From NCBI GenBank assembly GCA_037903475.1, contig JBAJFG010000092.1, positions 186,001-250,000 of the forward strand: a stretch of DNA of 64,000 nt. Reading direction: 5' to 3'. Shown piece by piece: positions 45,920 to 61,400 of this stretch (its first letter is position 1; each line of letters opens with the position of its first letter). A program made the position numbers and the translations under genes. This stretch comes from Ancylostoma caninum (lineage: Eukaryota > Nematoda > Chromadorea > Rhabditida > Ancylostomatidae). Below the pieces are notes generated by a model that had not been told where the DNA came from, did no database searches, and saw only the letters and a list, made by a program, of their open reading frames with translations.

Positions 45920-46760
45920 TGGCGTCGGTTTTGACAGGTTCTGACAAGGAGTACCATGAGTGGCCTAACGGGTCGAAGCACGTCTCGCCCGTTCTAACTA
46001 GTTGGGATCCAACCTATGCATCGTAACTTAACCAGTCAGAACCTGTCAGAGTTGCAGAGGTGCCTAGCAGTGGCGGATGGGGTGGCGGTCAAGACGTACG
46101 CCGCGACGCGTGTGCTTCTCAAGTTCAGGGTCTTTCTTCGAATTCGACGCACTAAATGACATTGCTGGCCACCTCCTCACAGTTTGTCGGTTTCGATAAC
46201 ATGCATCTGTCCCACTCAAACTTAGAAAAGTTGTCCATATCCACGCAGAACTGCTGTTACCCTCGAAGACTGCAGCCGCGACGCACACATGAATCGACCA
46301 ATCACAGACCAGCAGCGTACCTCTTGGCACGCAGCCGGGAATGGAGGGTACTCTCATGGTCATCGTGATCCACGGTTCGTGTACAGGAAGCTCCAAATGT
46401 CCGCAGTCAAAAGGGACGTGGCCACGACGCGGCTTTAGACAGAGACACAGGCGCTCGGCATGCTGCCACTGGTTGGCTGCAGAGTCAGAGAAGCCAGAGG
46501 CAGCATAGAGAGCGCGTGTGTCTGATCAAGGAGCCGCGCCGTGGCCACGCCCTCTTGACTGCATACATTTGGAGCTTCCTGTAGTTGGAAGAACCTCTCC
46601 GCAACCGCGAATCAGCCCTGCAGCGACGCAGTACCTCTGCAGGTACTACACGTCCTGACTTGTATCACTCCGTTCTTGACTGGCTAAAACGGGTGGAGAC
46701 CGGTAGGACTTGTTAGGGCTCACGCTGTGCATGTAAAAACTGGTTAGAACCTGACGAAAC
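45920..46760. repeat. GC-rich repeat cluster with gttctgacagg words
   Basis: Inverted and direct copies of ggttctgacagg/cctgtcagaacc, aacgggt and cagtacctctgcagg surround the palindromic element at 46381-46584. Related words (ctaacacgttctgacac) occur at 6365-6480, so this is a dispersed family. The 110-residue minus ORF here (46064-46396) is a by-product. Confidence 0.6.
46381..46584. repeat. GC-rich palindromic MITE, copy 2 (204 bp)
   Basis: Left arm gtacaggaagctccaaatgt then ccgcagtcaaaagggacgtg; right arm the inverted ccacgccctcttgactgcat then acatttggagcttcctgtag. The outer 25 bp match copy 1 at 40372-40540. Confidence 0.88.
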
Positions 46761-48160
46761 TGCATGGCTGTGGTACTGCTTCACGGCTGCGACGCGGTAG
46801 CTGCAAATGCATCCTGTGCGAATCAGGATGACAGTGACTATAGCTCAAGAACAAAAAGTTAGCTAACTTCTCCCAGAAAATGAAACACTGCTCGAATAAT
46901 TGGAATTTCCGACATCTGATGAACCACGGCCTGTTCGTACAAGTCATTCTGAATGATTACGCAAACTGCAGGCGCGAATGGTATATATGCTCCATTCTCT
47001 TATACGTTTCCGCCCATCCTGAATCGACAATGGGTGGATGAGATTATAGGCAAACTATCCGATCGAATAATCTGAGACCATGCCTAAATCACAAATCCAT
47101 TTGCTCGACCAAATGCTTACCCTTAGATGTATAGTATATGTGACTATGGTAACATAATGATCGTTAGCTGATCCACAAGCGAATCTTCTAGACAATTCCT
47201 TCACATCCGGGAAGCAACCCAGTGTAGAGCTGGTCCTCTTGTGATCGAGAGATATTCCTCCTTACGATTCGTTCTTGGATTTTTCTCATGACTCAAACGC
47301 CGTATAGCATAGGTTTTTTTGGGCCAGAGCACTTACAGTGGCTCAAAAATACTCACTTAATTTCACGGTTGGAAATCAGTGAAATTCCATAAACTCGGAC
47401 GTGACTCATTCGTTAGCTTATGTCAGAGGAAAACTATTGAGAGAATACTCCCTCCGACTAACAACGCACAAGACTAGAAATTGAGAACTAGGTACTACTC
47501 GTTTTTCTGGTTAGAGCGCTGTAAGCTTGGTTTCTACGCAATTACATGGAATTGTCTGTCGAAAAAAAGCGAATTTCCCCGATGTATCTTCTGAACACCT
47601 TCGCAGAAATGCTTCAGGACGTACGCACTGCCAGTAGATTGAGTAGAATACGCGATTTCTGAGCCAACAATGGCTCATTAGTATCAACTTGCAGTTCACC
47701 TATCCGAAAAGGTTCCATGCTTGTCCAGACTGCTTTCAGTGTCCCCCAATATTCGAACTTTGCAAGGAGTACGGATATCCTCGCTAATAATTCCGCCTCG
47801 GTCGTACATTCCATACATTCTCATTAATGACTCCTTCGAACATTTGCTCAGAATCCCAGGTTTGTTGTAAAACAGCTGTGCGAAACATCTCATCTATGCA
47901 GTTTTATGCAGATAGGGCAGCATTACTTTACACTTTAAATAACAACGCTACATCCAAACTTTTAGCCATTACTAAGAATTCGGATGAGCGCTAGTCAAAC
48001 GATGTCTGAGATAGCAAAACGGCGCATGCGCGAGCTGTCACGGGTCACAATAGCTTCTCTAAAAAGCGATGCAAACATAAGCCAGGTAGGACAACAGAAA
48101 CGCAACCAATGTGTATTTCGCATTGACACAGAAAAATGAACAACGCAACACGGTGGTGGT

Positions 48161-51685
<3,525 letters not shown>

Positions 51686-51703
51686 GATTGCAGTCGAGAA
51701 CTT

Positions 51704-51707
51704 CTAG
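51704..51707 (-). promoter_or_regulatory. Probable spliced-leader (or 5'UTR) acceptor of the beta-tubulin gene
   Basis: On the minus strand the sequence reads ttctccaattctag, then 18 nt, then the ATG of beta-tubulin. Pyrimidine-rich sequence ending in AG shortly before a start codon is the usual nematode trans-splice acceptor. It could instead be the 3' end of an ordinary 5'UTR intron. Confidence 0.55.
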
Positions 51708-54236
51708 AATTGGAGAAGAATGAGAAATGAACGACGAGCAGCGGTCAACAACCAGCTACACACGGAGCGAGCGCGAGAAATGAAAGGCACGCCGCTCCGA
51801 ATTTGGGGCATCGGCAAAGATGATACCGTAACGTGTTTTCCTGCGAATCTAAGCGCTAGCCGTGGGGCGCGCTGTTCGACTGGAGCGCCGTAACCACGTT
51901 CAGAAAGTCAATAAACCATTAATTTGGTTTTTTATGGAGGTGCTGAGCAAATTTTCGTTGAATTTACGTCATTCGTAATAGAAATGCACAGTTCCACTAG
52001 GTTTTAACCAGATTTTGACCTCCCACAGGACTCGATGCGTCGTATTTGTCCATGAAAGAGATCTGTGTGCTTGCATGAATTTTTTCATTCTTCTGCGGAA
52101 AAAGTAGATGCTTTCTAAAACAACGACACGCCGTAAAATACATTCATTAGTAGGGACTTCTAGCAGATGTAATAATGCTAATGCACAACCTTCTTTTAGT
52201 CGAAATTCTGACCTCGACACTCCCAGAAACCTTTGAGATTGAAGGAGGAAGGGCCTCTGAATTCATTTGTTTACCATCTTCTAAGGAATAAAGGACCTAT
52301 TTAGAACCAAATACAAGCATCTGTCTCTATAAGAAACCTGTCCATTGCCGGACTTATTTCCTGCGCTCTATTCGTGTAATATTTTTTCATGCTTATTTTA
52401 CTACAATGCTCGTTATTCTCCTTCAACGTTTTTAAATGCCACTTCCATGTTATTTCGTATGGAAAATAGTGTGATTAGATCCCAACAGAAGTTTTTTTTT
52501 CAGATTTCCACTGCATGCCTCCACCTTCATCCAACACGTCGCTATCGAAATGCGCAGAAAAACGACAAGAAGTTAGTACTGCTGATCTCTTTCCTGAATC
52601 GTTAGCTTTATCTGTTTTGATTTAGACTTTTGATAAATTTATTTAGTAATTTATCAAATCCCATAACATTGACCGTTCTGCGGTGGCACATCGGTTTTCC
52701 AATCTTGAATTTTATTTCCCCCGTTTTGTTGTGATTTTTTTTTTCAGAAAAGGTGGGTGTTTTGATCATGACCACTCCTAAAGACGTAGATACGTAACTC
52801 GTTTATTTCTGGCACACTTACACCTTTTTTCTGTTTATTAACTGTATGTTGTGGTCTGAGAATGTAACCCTTAGAAAAATCCAACCTTTATAATTACAAT
52901 GTGTTTCACTGGAGAACGTAGTTCTGAAGATATTAGAGAAAGAGAAAACGCGAGAAATAGTGCCGTAGCGGAGAAGCAGGCGAGAAATGCAGATCATAGA
53001 CGCGTATACTCAACTATCGTCGTCTTTGAAACGAACTATAACACTTTAGCTCATACCATTTTCAATCTATAATATACTGAAGAAAATTGTCTGCCCATTA
53101 ATGGTAAATTAAGCTGCGTGATTTACATAATTTAAGCTGTTAGTTTAGTTCAACTATGGTTTTATTTCGTCAGCACCTGCCAGGAGCTAAGCAGCTTTCT
53201 TCTTGACAACTGGCGATACAGCTCTGGTTCCTATTTGTTTTTCGTTTTCTCCCATCAACTCTGATAAGGGAACATTGGGTATGCTGTCTTTTATGGTTTA
53301 GAAGTTATCGTTATGTTCGTGGGGGTGTCTTTGATGTCCGCAACATCAAATACCTGCGTAAAAAGAGGTGGGGGAGGGGGTGGGTGGGAGTACCAGGGTT
53401 ATATTTTTCGGAACTCAGTTGTAGTTCCTGAATTGTGCTCGGATATCTTTAGTTTCGATTTCGATAACTCGTAAATTTTGATTAGCCATTACTCTTCCGA
53501 TGCTTCTCATTTTTGCGAGCCAGCCATTATGGGCAAGGGCAGTCGTCTGGAGACAAAGCTTTGAGGTTGCCTCGAAACAATTCATTAAATGCCGTGATTT
53601 AAAACTAGCAGACAAAAATGCTGGGGTTAAAAATCATACGAGAGGCAAAGTAGACCATAAAGTTAATTGATACTTCTTTGAATTAAACACCTCTCCTACC
53701 ACTGTTGATTTGTTTTCTGCGTAGTAATGACGGATATACCTATCCTTTCCTTCTAGAAGCCTTTTAGGCCTTATCTCTAGAAATGTTTACGCTTTGTTAT
53801 CTCTTTGACCGATATGCTGCCGTAAGGCAGTCATTTAAGACAAAACAAGAAAATCAACAGCACTCAGAACCAAACATCGCCATAATAATACCCATGGAGA
53901 CTTACGAGCTATGAGTATAACTTTAGTCGTTAGCCGTTTGAAGGGTGCTCACGATCTTGTGAACCTAGTGGTCGTTTCTCAAGCTAACATAATCTGAACT
54001 GGCTCTAGCTTTGAAAAATTTATCTGTGATTGTGTTTCAGTTCTTGGGAAGGAAATTTTCGTACTTCCATTGTGGGTTGTCGATGATGTTAGGGCGAAAA
54101 ACTTCTAAAAATTAGCTCAGGCCATCCAATTGACAAATTCATGACTTTTAGTTCACTTACTCGGTTAATTTAGCTTGCACTTTGATGTGAGATATCAGAG
54201 TAGTACCCAAGGATTCATAAATTTCATATATTTCAG
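51708..54236. other. Intergenic region between beta-tubulin and CNOT10
   Basis: These two genes diverge, so promoters of both may lie here. I see no TATA-type motif I would defend. The only coding hint is the minus-strand stretch at 53187-53283 listed separately. The missing CNOT10 N-terminal exons would be expected here or further left but were not found. Confidence 0.6.
53187..53283 (-). CDS. Possible 3'-terminal exon of an unidentified minus-strand gene
   Basis: On the minus strand, after an acceptor-like aaaagacag, an open frame reads IPNVPLSELMGENEKQIGT then RAVSPVVKKKAA and stop (TAG at 53189-53187). An AATAAA polyadenylation signal follows at 53166-53161, about 20 nt beyond the stop, a spacing common in nematodes. 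A competing acceptor at about 53357 (ttttacgcag) opens another frame, VFDVADIKDTPTNITITSKP and stop. No upstream exon or family could be found, so this may be chance. Confidence 0.2.
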
Positions 54237-57236
54237 CTCACAGCCGATCAAGTCTTCTTGCTCTACCGGAAAGGTGTGACAGAACAGAGGAAGGGAAATT
54301 TTTCCCTAGCTCTGCACTGTTTACAACCACTCATCCCCTTCTTCTGCAACACACCTTTGATATGGGTCCGAATAATCGAGATCGGTATCCGACTTCTGTA
54401 CTATAGAGTGGGTTCGTTGACTAGTGTCATGTTTTCCAAATACTTTTGCGTCCTTTCTTTGTTAAAATATGCTCGTAGTCTCTTTTGTTGTGTGTTTGTC
54501 ACAAATTCATAGTATTTCCATTTCAGGATAATGTTAACGAAGGCAAAATATTGGAGATTTATGGTTCTGGTCGGACGCGAAGGGTTGTCCTGGCCCCCAA
54601 AGGCCATAATAACGGGGCATGTCCATCAGCTGCCTTTTATGCACAGTAAGAACTCGTATTTTTCCAACCCCTCTATGAATTCTAAGTTCATATTTTCTTT
54701 AGAATAGCCGATCAAGCGGGTATTACGGAGGACTATTTGGAAAGCATCGCGGGAGTACTATTGTCCTTGACGCATAAAACAAAAAACAGACAGCTGCGGA
54801 TCACGAGCTTGTCCCTGGCTGCCTACGTGGCCTTGAAAATGGGACGATACCAGTGAGTTTTAATGACATTTGCGGATGGTTAATTTGGCTTTTTGAATTG
54901 TTTCTAGTCACGATTTCCTCTTAGGATTGTCTCGTCCTATATATTTGACTGATTTAATAGTAGTTTATTTGCTTCCTTTAGTGAAATTTTAAGATGTTGC
55001 GTTGTAGTACACTCATTTTGCCAGAAATGAAGGCTCAACTTACGCTGGAATTCTTTTTTAGATGGTCTTTCCCTCAGTACCACTTGGTGCGTGTAGGAGA
55101 AATATGATACTCCCCCCTCCATCCCCTTTTTTTAGTTGTACTACGTTTATTTTTAGAGTAGTGGGAATAGAATTGTGAAATTTAAGCAGGGATGTTGAAA
55201 CGCTAGACTTCGGCGAAACATTCCACTTCTGGGCTAGGAATCATGAGCCCATAACCAAACGAAACCAGGCTAGCAAACCAGCTTTCGCGTCCTACGTTTC
55301 CTAGCATCTAGTCTGTGCAATCACGTTCACCATCGTTGACTCGCTTGGATGACGTTTTGTGCATTCTAGACCAGATGTCGGTGGCGTATCATTTATGGGA
55401 AACTCTGTATTGAAGGTAATCTTATCACTTTTAGCTATGCTGCTGATTTGGCTCATAAGATGATAGATGAAGAGGAGTCGATCGGTAACTGCAGCATGAC
55501 TGCTTCCATGTATCTGGTATGTGCTTTTTTCCAGTTTTATTGTGGCAAAAACCTATCAGAAATTTCCCGCAACTTATCTCTTGTCATTTTCTGCCAAATT
55601 ACAGTGAGTTTTCCGTAAGAAGTACGGAATTGGGTTCTGTTTCACGGTGGTTTCACCAGCTGATCTATCTCTCGCAGCGCTTCTATGTTCCGTTGACGTC
55701 ATATAATGGCAGAACGAAGTGTTTATTGCGGTGATAAGAGAACGAGCCCAAACACGGAGCGAAAATTGCGTTCCTAGAGACAGCGATCACAGTGGCGACC
55801 ATAAGCAGGGTGTTTTTATAGGGAATATTGAAAATTTCTTCAATTTGAAGGGATAAGTGAAGCCTAGTTTCGCATTTTTTCCGCTAAAATATGCATTTGT
55901 TGATGGTTATTTTTCCAGTTTTGGTTGAAAATAGCGTCGCCTGACAACCCCAATAAATAAATTAATTAATTAATAAAATATAACAGGGTTTTAAATAAAT
56001 AAATAGAAGTCATGCCACTTCTCACGGGACCTGTTAGATGGGCATTTCAAGCACTATCGACCCCCTCAGTATCGTTTTTGAGATTTTTTTACACAGTCTA
56101 ATTCTTTAGGCGACGCTATTTACAATCGTGTGCATCATTCATTTCTTGCTGTGTGCCAGACAATCCGTTTTCGAACCTTGTAAATTTGAGAGAATTTGTG
56201 TGTGAACGCATGGTGCTGCTTGCTGAGGTGTTCATGTGGAAGATGTCTTACATTCGCAAGCTCTCTCCAGAATGAAGGCCTTCATATAGATACCTTTGAC
56301 ATTTCTCCAAAGGATGATGTATGCCATAATTATCAGCGTCGCCTAACAATCCTAACCGTGGAATAGCTTAGTTTCGTTCGTTTTTCTTGTAACGTATGCA
56401 TCTACAGTGCTTTACCGGCCAAGGTTAATTAGTTATTTCTATACGAAGATTTCTGTTGAGATGACATTGATTAAGTATCCGTCACTGTTAAAAGCTAGAT
56501 TCATTGCTGCGTGTAAAACGTAGCTGCATCGGTGGTTATTCCCGTCCCGAAATTCCCTGAATATGTGAGGGATATGTGTAAAAATGTCAGTAGACACAGT
56601 GTATGACAAATTGTACCTCTCTTCACTGCATATTTAGTTCATTGCAGACACTGCATAGAATTTCACCTTTTTTCAGATGGAATGTATGGTGTCAACCGGG
56701 CCCTTTGATATTGCCCTCAAAGTGATGAATGTCGATGGCACGGAGAGGCAAGCAGGCGAGTGCGGTTCGTATCCGATCTGGGCGGTAATCAATAGATGCA
56801 TTGTCCTCTGCGCTAATCGGAAATATCTAGAGGCTGAGAATTTGTACAAGGTGGGTTATTATATTATGCTAGTTCAGCATTCTTAGGTAAAACGAATGTC
56901 ACTTACCTCGAAGTGGTAATTTTCAGGAAATAAGGGCGTCGACCTCTACAAATGAATTGTATAAAAGAAGTGTGTTGGCTCTAGGAGTTTTTATCTACTC
57001 TAAATTGAATCGAGCTCCGGATGCTTTCCGGTTAATCGAAGAACTGCGACGAACTCAAGATGATGAGGACGAACATGTAGTTGAAGAGGTTTGTTCTGTG
57101 TAGTTGTAGATCTGTTCCTGAATTCTCCCATGTAATCCAAACTGTTATGTTTTAGAGTGGACGTTCCAGCGGAGCAGAAGATCCGCTGACGGTTTTAGCA
57201 CGGATAGAAGCAGAGAAGCGACAGTCAGTTTTTTGA
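54237..57236 (+). CDS. CNOT10: CNOT10-like subunit of the CCR4-NOT complex, C-terminal part
   Basis: CNOT10 is a TPR-rich helical protein that, with CNOT11, forms a module of the CCR4-NOT mRNA deadenylase complex. Seven exons join in phase: 54237-54407, 54527-54645, 54703-54852, 55435-55516, 56677-56850, 56927-57088 and 57156-57236, giving 312 residues and a TGA stop. The order of matches to human CNOT10 is clear: LLYRKGVTEQRKGNFSLALH against the LLYNCGIQLL repeat, then LIWVRI against LWLRL, GKILEIYGSGRTRRVVLAP against GIVQSIVGQGYHRKIVLAS, LSLAAYVALKMG against LACSAYVALALG, and a last repeat with NRCIVLCANRKYLEAENLYK. The visible part is less than half of the human protein (about 740 aa). No N-terminal exons could be recognised in the 2.5 kb upstream, so the 5' end is unresolved: divergent exons, a far upstream start or a shortened gene. 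The first exon has a good acceptor (atatatttcag), so it is not the start. Confidence 0.75.
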
Positions 57237-58451
57237 TGATCGCTTCTTTTATTTATTTGGATCGCGTGTACGTTTCTACGATAATTTCGAAAACTTTATT
57301 GTTTGTTTCGTTTGAAAGTGCCTGTTTATATTGGTGATTTAATCGCGTGTCTCTCTTTCTGTCATAGCAGTCGAGAAGTTTTGTGCCGACTTGCTTATGC
57401 GATTTTCCATTCCCATGGTTTGATCTGCAACTTCTCCAACTCAGACATTGATTATTTACCTCTTTTTAAATTGTATATGATACGGGTTCATGTCAGGCTG
57501 TCACATTCTTTCCTAATGTTGGTTTTTATGTTTCCTCATAGAGTTTAATGTGTTGGTGTTCTGGTACAAATGAAAAGTATTAAGGTTTTGTTTCTTTTTG
57601 TGCAAACAAAGGCTTGAAGCACCTGTGATACTGCTACTGACGGAGAATTATGAATGATTTTCTGCATCTACGTCAACGAAATCCTCCTGCGGTCCTGCGA
57701 AATTCTATTGTGGAGCTTGAGTGGCTGTTTCTGACGGTGGTTCAAGTTTTGTGGGTAATTCCAAAACTTAAAAGTTGGACTGTATACATCTATGTTTTCG
57801 AATTGAGAAGTTTTTACTACACCCAGGACCGAATAGTGTGCTTAATAGATAAAATGGAATTCGAACATTTGATTTCGAGTACGTTAGAAATTCCGAATGT
57901 TCGGGAATGAGAGAGCAATGTAGTTCTAGAAGTAGCACAGGAAGAACTATAGGGTTTTTTTTCGGATGTTTGAATTGTCTGATTTGTTTACCTTTTGGTT
58001 TCTCTTTAGTCTTAAAGTAGCTAATACTGTTGTTTTCGCTCAAATTGAAGGATCACATCATAGTGGAATTGAACATTCGTCTTTTCTCCTGTGGTGTGAA
58101 ATTTTAGAAGCATTCATTATTTTGATTTCATTCACTTTCTGGCAGAGCATACGAGCACTGGGAAGCTTTCTTGTGCTTGCGTCAGCTGTATTCGTATGTG
58201 CAGTTTTTGTTGAAGTCTGAGATTTATAGCGGACCGGGAGCATGATTGGCGCTATTTTGCGCTTATTTTCTCAGTCTCTCTGAAATTCCAAAGTATAAGA
58301 GAATCCGTTTTCATGATGTGTCGTTCAGTGCTTGGAAGTACATATTATACCTGTAAGAAGGTGCACAAGGCGTGAATTCGAGAAACTTCTTTTAGATGTT
58401 TCCATATTAGTCGTACAACATGTCAATGTGCTGCTAAATAATTAGTAACGA
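57237..58451. other. CNOT10-PDPR intergenic spacer
   Basis: About 1.2 kb between two genes on the same strand. It includes a diverged segment (57740-58080) with ggaccgaatag, gaattcgaacatttgatttc and gttcgggaatgagagag words, a relative of the GGACCGAATAAAA family. No gene is seen. Confidence 0.65.
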
Positions 58452-58458
58452 TTTCCAG
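58452..58458 (+). promoter_or_regulatory. Probable spliced-leader acceptor of the PDPR gene
   Basis: A tttccag consensus lies 34 nt before the first plausible ATG (58493). No coding exon could be joined to it from upstream, so trans-splicing of a leader is the simplest reading. CNOT10 ends 1.2 kb upstream on the same strand, which is wide for a classic nematode operon. Confidence 0.45.
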
Positions 58459-58492
58459 TTTCCCCTTTCCCATCCCTGCTCACGTGAATGGG

Positions 58493-61400
58493 ATGCTTTC
58501 GGTTCTTCGAGGGGCCGGCCGAGGGTGTTTAACATCTAATAGACATCTTGGAACGTGAGTCACCTGTCGGAGTACGCTTCTTTGTTGGAAGACGTGAATG
58601 AATTCAGCAAGTTTGCATCTACCGCTGATGTGGTGGTTTGTGGAGGCGGCATTGCAGGCACATCGGTTGCTTACCACCTAGCCAAGCGAGGAAAACGTGT
58701 GTGCCTTTTCGAGAAAGATGCGTGAGTTTATGTTTGTCCTTGTACGAAAGCAAACTCAAATGTATGTGCTGCAATAAAATTCTGGCTGCAATGCCTTCTT
58801 TTTCTCGTTGGCGACGGACGGAAGCATTCTCCTATGGCTCATTGATCAAAAGGGCAATTCTAATTTGCTTCGCATAGAATTTTATGCGCCGAGACATTGG
58901 TGTGTGAGGAGAAATTAGAGAAATCGTTTCCATTTCGAACTTTTCCTCGACGTTTCGCGGGGAACAACGTATTCTCACATCGAGGGAGGTGCATAATGGG
59001 GACCAAGACATTGCAGAATCAATGGAGGGGAAGGGTAGTCGCATGGAATCCGACTTTCAGGAACGGTTTTCATTTCCAGAACTTGTTGTCTGGGTTGTGC
59101 TTCTTGGAGGCCCAAATTTCGTCCACCCACCCCCCCCCCCCCTTCCTTCAACCGAAATTCGATTTTTTGGCGAAAATGTATGAGTTCGATGAGGGATTCT
59201 TGGTGGAATTACCAGACCACAAAGTTAACCCTCTATTTCCACCCCTTTGGAGAGCTTTCGCTTTTACCGTTTATGGTTCCGATATGATGAAACAGGGTCA
59301 TTTTGGGAGAGAGAATCTCTCATTCGTGCTACATGAAATGTAATGATTGTTCCAGTATTGGCTGCGGAGGTGCCACTGGCGTCAGTGGGGGATTGGTCAC
59401 CGCACCAATTTTCTTCCAACACCCTACTAAACGACATCTTGCCCGTAGATCTCTAGACTTGTATACCGAACTTGCTCAACTAGGCCGTTTTAGTAAGTTC
59501 TTTGAGATTACAAGTTTAAACTTTTCTTTAACGCGTCTCCACTTGCGTTTGTTGCATTTTTCCTAGTATTTTTGAAGGCTTTCACTTGAAGCTGTTTGGT
59601 TTCCTTGGTTCTGTAGTTCTCCGGAAGAAGCATTCATTCAGCGAGAATACGCATTTGTACTTGAAATTCACTTTTCTTCAGAATTTACAAAGTGTGGAAG
59701 AGTTTATATGGCGTCCTCGACGCCAAATGAAATCATGCTGAGGAGAATGTACTCACGGGGTAAGTATCCTGGGGATTTTATAGTATTTTTGAGGACGATG
59801 GGACTGTTCTAGGAGTTATCCATAACGATGATGTTGAACTAATTGATTGTCCGAGTGAAATGTTAGCAAGGTGGCCATTCCTGCAAACTGAGGACATTCT
59901 AGTAGGTTTCTTCTCTAAGAATAATTACATTTCAATTTCTGTCGTTTATTGTCCATGGATATATCAATCCCCGCCTTTAAGAACACAGAATTGCCCTTTT
60001 AATCAGTGTTTTCTCTAGTTAGCCTTATATTCACCGGAAGACGTGGCACTTGATCCCGTGGCCCTTTGTCAGGAGCTCGCCAAACAAGCTCAATTGGCTG
60101 GTAAATCGATATTTCTCTATAATGCTTGTAACTTGGTCTGGATCTTCACAATGTACGTGTCTTGAAAGCACCTTAGGTGCCCATATCTACGAGAATTGTG
60201 CGGTGGAAGAGGTTCTGCTGGGTGACGAACGCCAAATATACGCTGTGAACACCGGTGGTGGCCTTGTGGAAACACCTCGATTTGTAGATGCTAGTGGAAT
60301 TGTAAGAATTTTTTTCTAGTGTATCTGAATGCAGTGAAATCATAAACTTTTCAGTTCGCACGCACAACAATTCCTATATATTTTCAGTGGACAGGTACCG
60401 TAATGGCAAAGTCGCTGCCATTCCGACACATTCAAACAGCTGCCTATCCATGCACCTACACTTATATTCACAGTGCTAAGTTACCGACGAGTAGTGTTTC
60501 TGACAATACACCGAGTTCGTACTTCAAAAGCTTTCTTTTTACTGTGTTTTCATTCGTGTTCTTCTTTTTTCTGAGATCCAATATTCCACTTGCAGTTTTT
60601 AATGATCTCGATGGCAACGTGATGATGCGGGCGACCTCCTTCAAGACCTTGTGTGCCGGCTTCCCAGAGGATGGTATTCGGCCACTCGCTCGCCAGAATG
60701 CATCTCAAGGTGTATGGACGCATCCAGAACCAGATTGGGATTTGTTTGGTGGGTATATTTTTCTCTTTTATAGTTGTAAAATTAGTTGAGGTCAAAATTA
60801 AATTTTTGTAGGGTCGTCATTGGAAAAACTACTGCACAGGTGTCCGATGCTTGGTGAAATTGACCATGGAGATCTGATATGTGGTATGGAAGCTTATACA
60901 CCGGATAAGTCTCCAACGGTTGGCGAAAGCAGCCAGGTTTGTTCATACTAGTAGTTGACTGACTAGTTTAATTTCTCGTTCGAAGATAGGATTTTTGGCA
61001 CGGACCAAAGTTCCCTTCATAATTACTATGAAGTTGTTTTTTTTTTTTTTGGAGGTGGGGAGGAGTAAAGTGTACTTCTCGCATTTTGACCTTCCCATCA
61101 CCTACACTGCATTAGGCACGCGGATACTACGTACTGAACGGACTGAACGGGCAAGGACTTTCGTTAGCTGGAGGCCTCGGAGAGTTGCTCGCTAACTGGA
61201 TTTGCGATGGAATCCCAGAAATTGACGTGGCGCACTTAGATGTTGGTCGGTTTCTGGAATTGCATGCGAATTCGCAGTATCTCATGGAGCGAGTCCCCGA
61301 GATAGCAGGTGATCTACAAAAGTATAAAGTCATTGCTTTAATTATTATCTTATCTGCTTTTTTCTCTTCAGCAATGACATACAGCAACATGTATAACTCT

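Larger units (their letters stand above)
34228..48160. other. Gene-poor intergenic region of about 14 kb
   Basis: Lies between the pde-6 stop and the beta-tubulin stop. The two genes converge. The first part presumably includes the pde-6 3'UTR, but no clear AATAAA follows within the first kilobase. The rest holds at least nine repeat elements listed separately. The open frames (for example 36483-36872 minus and 38305-38502 plus) lack splice support or a clear family. Confidence 0.65.

Noticed and set aside
54237..58721. CNOT10 and PDPR as an SL2-type operon
   Set aside because: The same orientation fits, but the 1.2-kb gap is far wider than the usual 100-400 bp and holds repeat relics.
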